Positions 1 to 7,115 are shown, counted from the stretch's first letter. The stretch: 17,014 nt of DNA from an uncultured Alphaproteobacteria bacterium (GCA_903905285.1 CAIVFQ010000131.1:1-17014); one strand, 5' to 3'. Notes: generated by a model not told the origin, from the sequence alone. Program-made: numbers and translations.

Positions 1-139
1 AAGACATTGGTTCGCAAGATTCCGTCGAAGAACAGTAACGGTATCAAGGTCCCTTCAAATGGTCGATATCACAATCGCCATCTTCGCCGCCGTCCACGTC
101 AATAAAACTCTAAAATTTAATGATGCTATCTTTAGTTAA
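1..139 (+). mobile_element. IS1-family insertion sequence, 3' end (partial)
   Basis: Reading from base 2, a frame stays open to TAA at 137-139 and gives 45 residues containing RHWFARFRRRTVTVSRSLQM followed by VDITIAIFAAVHVN. This resembles the C-terminal end of IS1-family transposases (InsB part, DDE enzyme), where an RHWxARFxRR...VSxSxEMV...ALFAxFxVN pattern is usual. The 5' part lies outside the window. The right inverted repeat was not proven; CTATCT at 126-131 is the complement of AGATAG at 16906-16911 in front of the right-hand IS1 and may mark the outer end. The other open frame (1-105) gives only a basic, unfamiliar peptide and is taken as a shadow. Identification is from remembered family patterns. 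Confidence 0.68.
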
Positions 140-241
140 AGGTCTCCTAATTTTAGCGTTTATCAGTGTGCAAACGGTTTATCTTTTTTTAATTTATATT
201 TGTCATAATGGTTATATTCGTGTAACCAAAGTTGGAAATTT

Positions 242-693
242 ATGATGAAGACAAAATTACTATTCGTGCTGGCAGTTTCTTATGGACTTGGAATTGTCTG
301 CGCACAGGCTGCCAGCGAAAGCGGAGACTTCGACCCCACCGATGATAGAAAGGCTAAACAAGTTGAATTTTCTAAAGGGAAAAAACCAAAAACCTCCGGT
401 TCCGTCGCTGAGCAATACGACGATCTTTTAAGGATTTCAAAGGATAAGCGTTTGTCCAGGCAAGACAGAAGGGATGCCAAGGAGGAAATGAAAGCACTTT
501 CTAAAGAGTTGAAAAAAAACATCCAGATGAGCTAGGTGCGGTTTTGGCAAGTATGGACGATGCAGTTTTGGAAAGCCCGGCAAATTCCCCAAAGAAATCA
601 CCATCGCCAAATGGCAAAGGAAAATCACCAAAGTGGAAATCGCCAAAAAGAGATAAAGGCAAAGGTTTTTTCCCGCTAAGTGATGACGAATAA
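242..693 (+). CDS. Small secreted charged protein with SPKK-rich C-terminal half in the -1 frame (slippage at A8)
   Basis: The zero frame starts at ATG 242 (or 245), has a signal peptide (KTKLLFVLAVSYGLGIVCAQAA), a Lys/Asp/Glu-rich body, and stops at TAG 533-535 (97 aa). Just before the stop is an A8 run at 512-519 ending in the phased heptamer A AAA AAC (514-520), a classic -1 slippery site. In the -1 frame translation continues without a stop for 57 codons (HPDELGAVLASMDDAV..., then SPKKSPSP, SPKWKSPKR) to TAA 691-693, giving about 150 aa. The continuation has sensible protein composition and ends just before a strong terminator, so the two frames appear to be one gene. It could be programmed frameshifting, transcriptional slippage at poly-A, a recent inactivating indel or a sequence error. 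Function is unknown; secretion is inferred. Confidence 0.6.
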
Positions 694-721
694 AACACCT
701 TACCATTCGTAACTCATACTC

Positions 722-751
722 CCATCGTTAACATTAACGGTGGTTTTTTTT
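722..751 (+). terminator. Rho-independent terminator
   Basis: CCATCGTTA (722-730) pairs with TAACGGTGG (735-743) with one G-T pair and a 4-base loop, followed directly by eight T (744-751). It lies 29 bases after the -1-frame stop of the small secreted protein gene, which supports the longer reading of that gene. Confidence 0.85.
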
Positions 752-1122
752 AGGGCACGACAGATCCCAAAGCCCATTCTCTCCATTTAGCAAGTATCAA
801 TGCAAGAGCAGCACAACCCACTGGGGTGGTGCCTTGATTTTTGGCAGAATAACAAGAAAGTTAAGTTAAATTAAATGAAAGTTATGCACAGTTTCTTAGG
901 TGGACAAAACAGACAGTATCACCTTCCTTTGGAATCTGGAAGCACAAAAGATGTTTGTCTTAAAAAAAATAAAATGCCTTAATATCAAGGACTTATTTTG
1001 TTAGCTTAAAGCTTAGGCGCACCTGTTTAAACCTGGGCGTTTCCTATAATAGGCAGCCTTTCCAACATCTTATCAACAAAGTTATCCACAGATTCCGTGG
1101 ATAAAAATTAACCATTTGTTAA
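752..1122. other. Gene-free region with DnaA-, IHF- and CtrA-type sites (candidate replication origin)
   Basis: This stretch of about 370 bases holds no convincing gene. It contains TTATGCACA (882-890), TTATCAACA (1070-1078), TTATCCACA (1082-1090) and, inverted, CGTGGATAA (1096-1104). Two match the DnaA-box consensus TTATNCACA exactly and two miss by one base. TATCAAGGACTTA (983-995) fits the IHF consensus WATCAANNNNTTR. TTAA-CCATTTG-TTAA (1108-1122) fits the CtrA consensus TTAA-N7-TTAA and reaches into the end of the methyltransferase gene. A-rich DNA (960-1000) could be an unwinding element. Clusters of these three site types occur in the Caulobacter origin. The usual alphaproteobacterial origin neighbours such as hemE or parAB are absent here, and each motif alone is expected about once per window by chance, so this is a candidate only. 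Confidence 0.4.
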
Positions 1123-1976
1123 CCTTTTCGAGCGACAAGTCCAAACAGTTCTTTTCCATCCCGTAAAGGAGTTGGAGCAGCAAATTTTTTCATAGAAACG
1201 AAGTCATAGCGTTCAACAACGAACCCACACTTTTCTAAGGCTAACTTTAAGGGGCGATGATCCATGACATGAAGTTTTTTTGGCAAACCGTACGCTTGTT
1301 CAGGGAGTATTTCATAACTTGACCAGCTATGACCCGGCCATGGATTTCCTTCTTTCCATGCCTTATCATAGGCTGGCAAAACCTTTTGACGATATTCCCC
1401 ATGATGGGGTGGCAAAACGGCAATAAAAATTTTTCCACCGGGCACTAACCAACGGGCTATCTTTTTAAATCCCGCTTCGATTTCTTCTGGGGTTAGAAAA
1501 TGAATAACCCTGTGTAAAATAACCCCACTTAAAGATTCATCGGGGAAGTCGGTTTGATCCGGGAAACGTTTGTTATTAAGATATAAATTCTGATAGTCGC
1601 TGGTGGATACTTGTTGAAACCCATACATGAGGTGATGAACGTCGATTTCGTTATAAATAACTTTTCCCCCTTCTTCTAGCAAAAGCCTGGTCAGGCGGCC
1701 GTATCCACCGCCTATGTCAATTAAGGGATGCTGGGCATTTTTGGAAAATTCAACAATCGCGCTTATTAACCAGCTTTCATCGGCTGTTGCAGAATCTAAA
1801 ACATCAAAACCAAAACGGTTATACGTTAACAGGGTTTTTCCGGTATGGCTTAAAGGAGCGTCGATTGGAAATTCCTTGGCAAAGATGTCTAATTCTGGGT
1901 CTGTGGCAGGCACGCCAAAGCCAGAAAAACCATCAAAAAATTGATGCATCCTTTTTATTAGTGGTGATGCCTGCAA
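1119..1976 (-). CDS. Class I SAM-dependent methyltransferase
   Basis: The protein (285 aa) has the Rossmann-type methyltransferase core. The SAM-binding motif I is LIDIGGGYG at residues 85-93, the acidic end of beta-2 is YNEID around 108-112, and the post-motif region SGVILHRVIHFLTPEEIEAGF then WLVPGGKIFIAVLPP matches motifs II/III of class I enzymes acting on small molecules or lipids. The substrate cannot be read from the sequence; neither a DNA- nor an rRNA-type catalytic motif is obvious. There is no signal peptide, so it is cytoplasmic. The longest frame opens with TTG at 1976, but ATG at 1949 (residue 10) directly follows AAAAAGG and is a likely alternative; a 27-codon open frame with a good ribosome binding site ends just upstream. 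It runs toward the candidate origin region and shares no operon with its neighbours. Confidence 0.85.
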   Translation of the reverse strand: MQASPLIKRMHQFFDGFSGFGVPATDPELDIFAKEFPIDAPLSHTGKTLLTYNRFGFDVLDSATADESWLISAIVEFSKNAQHPLIDIGGGYGRLTRLLLEEGGKVIYNEIDVHHLMYGFQQVSTSDYQNLYLNNKRFPDQTDFPDESLSGVILHRVIHFLTPEEIEAGFKKIARWLVPGGKIFIAVLPPHHGEYRQKVLPAYDKAWKEGNPWPGHSWSSYEILPEQAYGLPKKLHVMDHRPLKLALEKCGFVVERYDFVSMKKFAAPTPLRDGKELFGLVARKG

Positions 1977-2041
1977 ACAGGAAAGAAAAGAAGAAACATA
2001 TAAAAGAAAAAAACACGAATAAATTGGCCTTTTATTTTCAT
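1958..2041 (-). CDS. Possible 27-aa leader peptide upstream of the methyltransferase
   Basis: ATG at 2041 is preceded by AAGGA at a suitable distance and opens a 27-codon frame (MKIKGQFIRV, then a Phe/Leu-rich hydrophobic stretch, ending in three His) that stops with TAA at 1960-1958. The stop lies 8 bases before the ATG at 1949 of the methyltransferase, in a different frame, so translational coupling is possible. Nothing but the ribosome binding site and position supports it; it could equally be the remains of an AT-rich leader region. Confidence 0.25.
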   Translation of the reverse strand: MKIKGQFIRVFFFYMFLLFFPVCRHHH

Positions 2042-2159
2042 AAATTTGTCCTTATTAGGAAGTTGTTTTTTAAAGAACAATCCGCATGAAAAAGGGGGTT
2101 TGTCAAGAATTAAGGCGCGGGTGCAGGGGGGAGGGATCTATGATGAATCGTGGAGAAGA

Positions 2160-2186
2160 AATCCCCGCCTGGTAAAGACGGGGATT
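2160..2186 (-). terminator. Hairpin after the secreted paralog pair
   Basis: AATCCCCG (2160-2167) pairs perfectly with CGGGGATT (2179-2186) around an 11-base loop. Read on the minus strand it follows the stop of the gene ending at 2212 by about 25 bases and is followed by a T-rich stretch (TTCTTCTCC), so it is a weak candidate terminator for that gene. Confidence 0.45.
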
Positions 2187-2211
2187 ATTATGTGAGAGGG
2201 CAGGTCAGTTT

Positions 2212-3153
2212 TTAAGCGTATAAGACTTCAACGATGCCGAACTGTTCTAAGGCAGCAAGAAGCTCTTCATCGGACATTCCCGCATGCAAACTAAAATTGC
2301 CACTAAGGGAACCACCGGGCATAGAAAGGGAGACCCCACGACCTGTACGTATTGCCACGCCACCATTGCTCAATGTAATTTGTCGTATTCCTCCTGCAGG
2401 GGCCGCTTGCGCAGATGAAGGCTGACCGAAAAGCGCTTGGATTTGGTCTATATCCTCTTGATATATCTCATCTTCGAAACCTGGTGCCAAAATCGAAGCA
2501 ACTTCTTTAGTAACGGGCAAAGTCAATCCACCAACAAATGTTGATTTCAACTTACTGTCTTGCCATTTGATTGATAAGGCTTGTAAAGGCGCAGCGTAGC
2601 ATTGCGTTACGATTTCATGGCAAGCTTTTGCTATCTTCTGGATCGTCTTCGCTGGGATATCTGTTATCTCTAACGACACACCTTCTTGTCTCAAAGGACG
2701 TGTCATTTTTAGATAATTATTTATACACAGCGTATAACCAATAATGGCGTGGGCCTGCACCAAATGGCTTTGTATCGTTGCGTCTTCTGATCCTAAGCCA
2801 TAGCCTCTTCTGACTTGAACCAAATCAAGAACGGGCACACTTCCTCCAGAATAATGAAGGGCGGTTGTTACGGCCAAAGCCTTAACCAGAATGTCATATT
2901 CAGAATCCGTTGGTGCTTCTTTTCTGAAACCATACTTACCACCTGTGGCAAAGAAATAGGCCAGCGCGTTTTTTCTGTAATTTTTTACAGAAGCAGAGGC
3001 AGACTCTGGTACAGCAGCTAAGTGTTGAATATGCTGCATAAGAGGAACCCTTCTTGATTCAAACTCTGTCCAATATTTAGAATCGGCCGCATAAGCTGTG
3101 GTCAGGGTAATGCCTAGCACTAAGCCCATCCATTTTAGTGTTTTAAATTTCAT
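2212..3153 (-). CDS. Secreted lineage-specific protein, paralog A (downstream copy)
   Basis: This 313-aa protein has a clear signal peptide (KFKTLKWMGLVLGITLTTAYA, cleavage near residue 22). Residues 1-140 align without gaps to the neighbouring gene 3187-4110 with 104 identical positions by hand count; similarity fades to about residue 235, and the tail is unrelated. The tail is first Gly/Ser-rich (250-292) and ends in an acidic-hydrophobic stretch, SDEELLAALEQFG (294-306). Cys147, Cys178 and Cys185 could form disulfides. AAGGA lies 7 bases before the ATG, and only 33 bases separate it from the upstream paralog, so both are probably one transcript. I do not recognise the family. Being exported and duplicated suggests an envelope or host-interaction role, which is inference. 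Confidence 0.85.
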   Translation of the reverse strand: MKFKTLKWMGLVLGITLTTAYAADSKYWTEFESRRVPLMQHIQHLAAVPESASASVKNYRKNALAYFFATGGKYGFRKEAPTDSEYDILVKALAVTTALHYSGGSVPVLDLVQVRRGYGLGSEDATIQSHLVQAHAIIGYTLCINNYLKMTRPLRQEGVSLEITDIPAKTIQKIAKACHEIVTQCYAAPLQALSIKWQDSKLKSTFVGGLTLPVTKEVASILAPGFEDEIYQEDIDQIQALFGQPSSAQAAPAGGIRQITLSNGGVAIRTGRGVSLSMPGGSLSGNFSLHAGMSDEELLAALEQFGIVEVLYA

Positions 3154-3186
3154 ATATTTTCCTTTTAAAGGGGAATTTGAAAATTA

Positions 3187-4110
3187 TCACCACTCCCAGT
3201 TTGGATCTGGTTCCACGTTCCCAGAGGTTTCGTCTTCTTGACTTCCACTGCCTGTTGATTCTGCAGAGAGAGTCTGATCCAAAGGTGTTGAGGGAGAACC
3301 CCTACGAAGAGGACTTGCACATCTTCTCATTGCCGAAGGGGGGCTTGAACGCCTTATCCTTGATCCCCTTTCTAAATCTAAAGGGGCTTTTGGATCTGGT
3401 CGGTGACTTGATGCTGCCGTTTGTATAGGAAAATTCTGTTCCACAAGTTGTTTGATCTCGCCTATGGAATCCTGCTCTATGACAGAACCATGGGTCGGTG
3501 ATATGACTGGGACAATTGCCTGAACAACTGCCAAAGTCAACACGTCAACGAATGCTGCTTTTAAATAATCCTGCGTTGGTTTGGGGGAAAGGGTGTTCAA
3601 AGGCAAAACGTATCCGTTTGCTGTGAAGTACTTAAGACTTGAGATAAATTGAATTATACCGGGGGCATAATATACTTGCATCCAAAGCGTATGGGCAATA
3701 AGGGCTTGCGCACAAACCAAATGTTTTTGAATCAGGGCATCTTCTGTTGTTAAACGATAGTTTCTTCTGACTTGAACTAAATCAAGAACAGACGCACTAT
3801 CTACAGAATCATGAAGGGCGGTTGTTACAGCCAAAGCCCTAACCAAAATGTCATATTCATCAGCCGTTGGGGGTTCTTGTCGAAAGCCATGCTTACCACC
3901 AGTGGCAAAGAAATAAGCCAGAGCGTTTTTTGTGCGATTTTTTACAGAAGCAGAGGCAGACTCTGACACAGAAGATAAATCTTGAATATGCTGCATAAGA
4001 TGAACACCCTTTGATTCAAACTCTTGCCAATATTCAGAATCGGCCGCATAAGCCGTGGTTAGGGTAATGCCTAGCACTAAGCCTATCCATTTTAATGCTT
4101 TAAAGTTCAT
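3187..4110 (-). CDS. Secreted lineage-specific protein, paralog B (upstream copy), Arg-Ser-Pro tail
   Basis: The 307-aa protein starts with the same signal peptide as its downstream neighbour (cleavage near residue 22), followed by the shared mostly helical region (AYFFATGGKHGFRQE, EYDILVRALAVTTALH, VLDLVQVRR). From about residue 234 it changes to a low-complexity tail, likely disordered: basic with RRSSPP (253-258), RRCASP (262-267) and RRGSP (269-273), then acidic/Ser-rich and ending DPNWEW. AAGGG precedes the ATG, and a perfect TATAAT (minus strand, 4146-4141) lies about 31 bases upstream of it. It is the first gene of the pair. No family was recognised. The R-R-x-S-P pattern resembles eukaryotic basophilic kinase targets, but that link is speculative. 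Confidence 0.83.
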   Translation of the reverse strand: MNFKALKWIGLVLGITLTTAYAADSEYWQEFESKGVHLMQHIQDLSSVSESASASVKNRTKNALAYFFATGGKHGFRQEPPTADEYDILVRALAVTTALHDSVDSASVLDLVQVRRNYRLTTEDALIQKHLVCAQALIAHTLWMQVYYAPGIIQFISSLKYFTANGYVLPLNTLSPKPTQDYLKAAFVDVLTLAVVQAIVPVISPTHGSVIEQDSIGEIKQLVEQNFPIQTAASSHRPDPKAPLDLERGSRIRRSSPPSAMRRCASPLRRGSPSTPLDQTLSAESTGSGSQEDETSGNVEPDPNWEW

Positions 4111-4140
4111 ATCTTTACCCTTTTAAAAATGATCGATTAG

Positions 4141-4146
4141 ATTATA
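4141..4146 (-). promoter_or_regulatory. -10 element for the secreted paralog pair
   Basis: Perfect TATAAT on the minus strand, 31 bases upstream of the ATG at 4110. A TTGAAG occurs 20 bases further upstream, which is longer than the optimal spacer, so the -35 is uncertain. Confidence 0.45.
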
Positions 4147-4167
4147 AGACTTATATGTTATTGCCTC

Positions 4168-4196
4168 TTCAACTTTCAATTATTTTTTCGTATATT
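4168..4196 (+). promoter_or_regulatory. Candidate promoter for the ArnC-like gene
   Basis: TTCAAC (4168-4173), a 17-base spacer and TATATT (4191-4196). The -10 matches 5 of 6 and the -35 only 3 of 6. GAGG at 4216-4219 would serve as ribosome binding site for the GTG start at 4227. Confidence 0.35.
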
Positions 4197-4226
4197 GTTG
4201 CATCCCATAGTCTTTGAGGTTTTCTT

Positions 4227-5171
4227 GTGAATCATCCTGATATTTCCATCGTCATTCCCGTTTATAACGAGGCTGATACATTGCCCATTTTGTGTGATCG
4301 GTTATTTAAAAGCTTAGATGCTTTGGGTAAAACCTATGAGGTTATTTTTACCAATGATGGCAGTAAGGATAATTCCTTGGCCGTTTTAAAAACCTATCAT
4401 GCACAATGTCCCGATAAAGTGCGGATCATCGACTTTCATGGCAATTACGGCCAGCACATGGCGATTATGGCAGCGTTTGAAAAAAGCCGGGGCAGGGTGG
4501 TGATTAACTTAGATGCTGATTTGCAGAACCCGCCCGAGGAAATTTATAAACTGCTAGAGAAAATCGATGCGGGTTACGATTACGTTGGCAGCTATCGTGA
4601 TAGCCGCAAAGACAATATTTTTCGCACATACATTTCAAAATGCATGAACTGGATACGGGCCACTATTACCGATATTCACATGCGTGACCAAGGATGCATG
4701 TTTCGCGCCTACAGCCGTGACATTATTAATAAGATTGTGGCATCGAATGAACGGTCAACCTTTATTCCTGCCTTGGGCTATAAATTCGCCTTGAACCCGG
4801 CAGAGGTTGAAATGCGCCATGAACCCCGCGCGGCAGGAGAATCAAAGTACAGCCTTTATCAACTGATACGCGTTAGTTTTGACCTGATTACCAGTTTTTC
4901 CCTGGTTCCCTTACAGTTGTTTACCTTGTTTGGTATGGCTGTGTCCTTTGGCAGTGGTTTATTGGTTTTTTACATGTTGATGCGTCGCCTGTTCATAGGG
5001 CCAGAGGCTGAAGGTGTATTCACCTTGTTTGCCATTCTTTTCTTTCTTGTCAGTGTGGTCATTATGGGCATAGGGCTTGTGGGTGAGTATTTGGGTCGCG
5101 TCTTTCAAACCTTAAGTCAACGCCCCCGCTTTATCATTCGCGAAACAATCGAGAATAAAATTCAAGAATAA
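4227..5171 (+). CDS. ArnC/GtrB-like polyprenyl-phosphate glycosyltransferase (GT2)
   Basis: This 314-aa membrane enzyme would transfer a sugar from a nucleotide donor to undecaprenyl phosphate at the inner face of the cytoplasmic membrane, supplying lipid-linked sugars for envelope glycan or lipid A modification. The GT2 domain shows IVIPVYNEADTLP (8-20), TNDGSKDNS (42-50), GNYGQHMAIMAAFE (72-85), the metal-binding LDADLQNPPEE (95-105), RDQGCMFRAYSRDI (153-166), NERSTFIPALG and GESKYSL. Two membrane helices follow at about 230-252 and 263-288, with the family ending GLVGEYLGRVFQ. Length and motifs are close to ArnC (about 322 aa), yet no arn pathway gene is adjacent, so the sugar is unknown. 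The start is GTG with GAGG seven bases upstream. Confidence 0.88.
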   Translation: MNHPDISIVIPVYNEADTLPILCDRLFKSLDALGKTYEVIFTNDGSKDNSLAVLKTYHAQCPDKVRIIDFHGNYGQHMAIMAAFEKSRGRVVINLDADLQNPPEEIYKLLEKIDAGYDYVGSYRDSRKDNIFRTYISKCMNWIRATITDIHMRDQGCMFRAYSRDIINKIVASNERSTFIPALGYKFALNPAEVEMRHEPRAAGESKYSLYQLIRVSFDLITSFSLVPLQLFTLFGMAVSFGSGLLVFYMLMRRLFIGPEAEGVFTLFAILFFLVSVVIMGIGLVGEYLGRVFQTLSQRPRFIIRETIENKIQE

Positions 5172-5224
5172 AAAACAGATATTGGAAATAATAATAACCT
5201 TATGTAAGATTCTGACTGTTTGAT

Positions 5225-5230
5225 TATAAT
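5225..5230 (+). promoter_or_regulatory. Perfect -10 hexamer just before the kinase-like gene
   Basis: TATAAT lies 11 bases before the ATG at 5242. No good -35 is seen at 17 bases. If used, the transcript would start only about 5 bases before the ATG and be nearly leaderless. Confidence 0.3.
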
Positions 5231-5241
5231 TAAAGAGTAAA

Positions 5242-6957
5242 ATGTTAATGCTATTAAAAGCATATTTCTTAGTTTTTGTATGGTTCTGTTCAGGTGTCTA
5301 TGCTGTCGAGTATATTTCTCAGGAAGATAAAAGTCGCGTCGGTGTTTATGCACAAAATCATGATGAAAATCAGGCCAAGCCTTTTACTGATAACATTAGT
5401 CGCCGACTAACTGATCACTCACAAATTGATTATGATCGCACAGCAACTGATGCCGAACGGGAAGTCATCTATAAAGCCATGATGGGCACTGTGATTGTGC
5501 ATGGTGTTTATTCTTACAATAAGACAACTACCGGACACATCGGCTACGACAGCCACTTTAATGCTTTGCAAACAATTAATGAATCCATACAGGTATTATG
5601 GACGAATGTGAGCAAGGGTAGGTATATCGATGGCCTGAGCCAGATCACGAATGATCTTACGCGCCAAGCTTTGTTGACTACTCATTTCGTGAAATGGTTC
5701 TACAAAACCCTGGAATCTTATCGCCATGAATTGAACTTTTTCGGGGATGCGGCAACTTTCGACTGGTTTAAAGGGGCAGATTCAGACTATTCCGCCAACA
5801 GAAAATTCGACAAAAGTGATCATGGCGGAGGGAGTTGTGCAACCCATACATACATTAAAAATGAACAAGGTCACGTTATAGCCATCCTAAAACCGAAAAA
5901 GCCAACCGAAAAGTCAGATTGGTTGGTTTCGTTATCTGCCAAAGCAACAGGATTAATAGACGTTATCAACCCCGCCATTCCTGTCCAAATAAAGGGTGGA
6001 CGATTAACTATTGATACGAAGGATTTTACGCATATTGTCGAACCATTCGTTGGATTCAACAGTGATCAGATAAATGCTGATTCGCCGATGGGACAGTTAC
6101 TGCGGCATGTTTTAGATGCTAACCCAAAACAAAAAATGGATAAGAATGCCTTATTGCGCCTGTACAACTTTGCTAAATACTTTGAGCACGGTACAAATCC
6201 TTCCGATGAACGCTTTAATGATTTGCAGACCTTCAATTCTGCTATTGATCTTGAGGACGTTGTAAAAATTATTCTGTTCTGGCGGTTTTTTGGGATTGAT
6301 GACATGCACGATTGTAATGTTTTTTTACGTGTAAAATCAGAGGGGAAATTTTCCTTTGTTGTTATCGATTACAATAGGTGCTACATGGGCTCTGGGCAAA
6401 GTTCCCCTTCTTTGGTTCTGCTTAAGCAAGCCCTTCAGCCTATCAATTTTGGACCACAAAAGATCATGCAACGAATAATCTCCAAATCCATAAAGAGAGT
6501 GTACGAAGCTTATTCAGAGGGTAGCCGATTGCCTAGTTTTACCGACTGTCACCAGGAATTAGAAAAATTCGTTCAAGAGGGAGCGACGGTTAGAGAGATC
6601 ATGAGTAAATTTAATATACAATCCCTTGAAAGAAGTTATCAGGCCCGGAGAAAATTTTACAGCAACTCTGTTGTGGTGGCTCCCCCACCTAAATCTCTGT
6701 CTTTTTATGCAAAGATTGCTCCCATAGTTGGGAAACATATTAATTGTTTTTGGCCCTTGGATATAAGGCCTCTTGGGGAAGCCTCCCAGGATATGAAAGA
6801 GCGGTCTACTTACGAGTACAACGGGCATTTTTACGTTGATTTTCCCAAATTGACCGATTCCACGTCTATTGATTTCGGCCATGGAAGTACACAACCTATC
6901 AGGTGCGCCCCTCTCTTTACGACTGGGTATTCTCTGTTGCAGATGCTTCACAGTTAG
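5242..6957 (+). CDS. Secreted protein with PI3K/PI4K-like atypical kinase signature
   Basis: The 571-aa product has a signal peptide (LLKAYFLVFVWFCSGVYA, cleavage near residue 21). A kinase-like core follows: a glycine-rich loop HGGGSCATHTYI (194-205), a candidate ATP-binding lysine in VIAILKPKKP (K217), a catalytic-loop-like DDMHDCNVFL (353-362) fitting D-x-H-x-x-N, and VVIDYN (373-378), whose D376 stands where the metal-binding Asp of the DFG motif is found, 17 residues after N359. The order and spacing follow the PI3K/PI4K and related atypical kinase fold. Substrate (lipid or protein) is unknown. A signal peptide on a kinase in a presumed symbiont suggests action in the periplasm or in the host; that is inference. 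The frame ends abruptly, and the next frame (6873-7094) looks like its missing C-terminus. Confidence 0.7.
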   Translation: MLMLLKAYFLVFVWFCSGVYAVEYISQEDKSRVGVYAQNHDENQAKPFTDNISRRLTDHSQIDYDRTATDAEREVIYKAMMGTVIVHGVYSYNKTTTGHIGYDSHFNALQTINESIQVLWTNVSKGRYIDGLSQITNDLTRQALLTTHFVKWFYKTLESYRHELNFFGDAATFDWFKGADSDYSANRKFDKSDHGGGSCATHTYIKNEQGHVIAILKPKKPTEKSDWLVSLSAKATGLIDVINPAIPVQIKGGRLTIDTKDFTHIVEPFVGFNSDQINADSPMGQLLRHVLDANPKQKMDKNALLRLYNFAKYFEHGTNPSDERFNDLQTFNSAIDLEDVVKIILFWRFFGIDDMHDCNVFLRVKSEGKFSFVVIDYNRCYMGSGQSSPSLVLLKQALQPINFGPQKIMQRIISKSIKRVYEAYSEGSRLPSFTDCHQELEKFVQEGATVREIMSKFNIQSLERSYQARRKFYSNSVVVAPPPKSLSFYAKIAPIVGKHINCFWPLDIRPLGEASQDMKERSTYEYNGHFYVDFPKLTDSTSIDFGHGSTQPIRCAPLFTTGYSLLQMLHS

Positions 6958-7094
6958 AACGAGGTCGTTTTTTCAAAAGTACTGTTAAATTGGATCGTGA
7001 GGATAGCGCAAGCTTATGTGTATGGCGACATCCAGCATTGCTCTTTGGAGAGTTTTTTCACCCAAGATACGCTCAGATACTCCCAAGCGCTTAA
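6873..7094 (+). pseudogene. Probable out-of-frame C-terminal part of the kinase-like gene
   Basis: In the -1 frame relative to 5242-6957, the reading is open from 6873 and gives VRPSLYDWVFSVADASQLER (from 6903) and further ordinary-looking protein to TAA at 7092-7094. It overlaps the last 28 codons of the upstream frame. Loss of one base in the CCCC run at 6908-6911 would explain the break: restoring a C joins PIRCAP to SLYDWVFSVADA. There is no ribosome binding site before GTG 6903, so an independent gene is less likely. It may be a true mutation or a sequencing error. Confidence 0.45.
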
Positions 7095-7115
7095 CCCTTG
7101 CCCTCCTTTAAGTTC

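Noticed and set aside
1..105. Open frame ending at TAA 103-105 at the left edge
   Set aside because: It gives an unfamiliar basic peptide, while the overlapping frame from base 2 matches IS1 transposase C-termini.
750..860. Minus-strand open frame of 36 codons (contains TTPVGCAALALILAKW)
   Set aside because: It looks somewhat protein-like but has no start codon or recognised relative, and it is too short to call a remnant with confidence.
2236..2274. Ubiquitin-interacting-motif-like SDEELLAALEQFG in paralog A
   Set aside because: The conserved Ser of the motif is Phe here, so the match is only a generic acidic amphipathic helix.
2721..2729. TTATACACA, another DnaA-box match
   Set aside because: It is isolated inside a coding sequence; it shows that single boxes occur by chance here.
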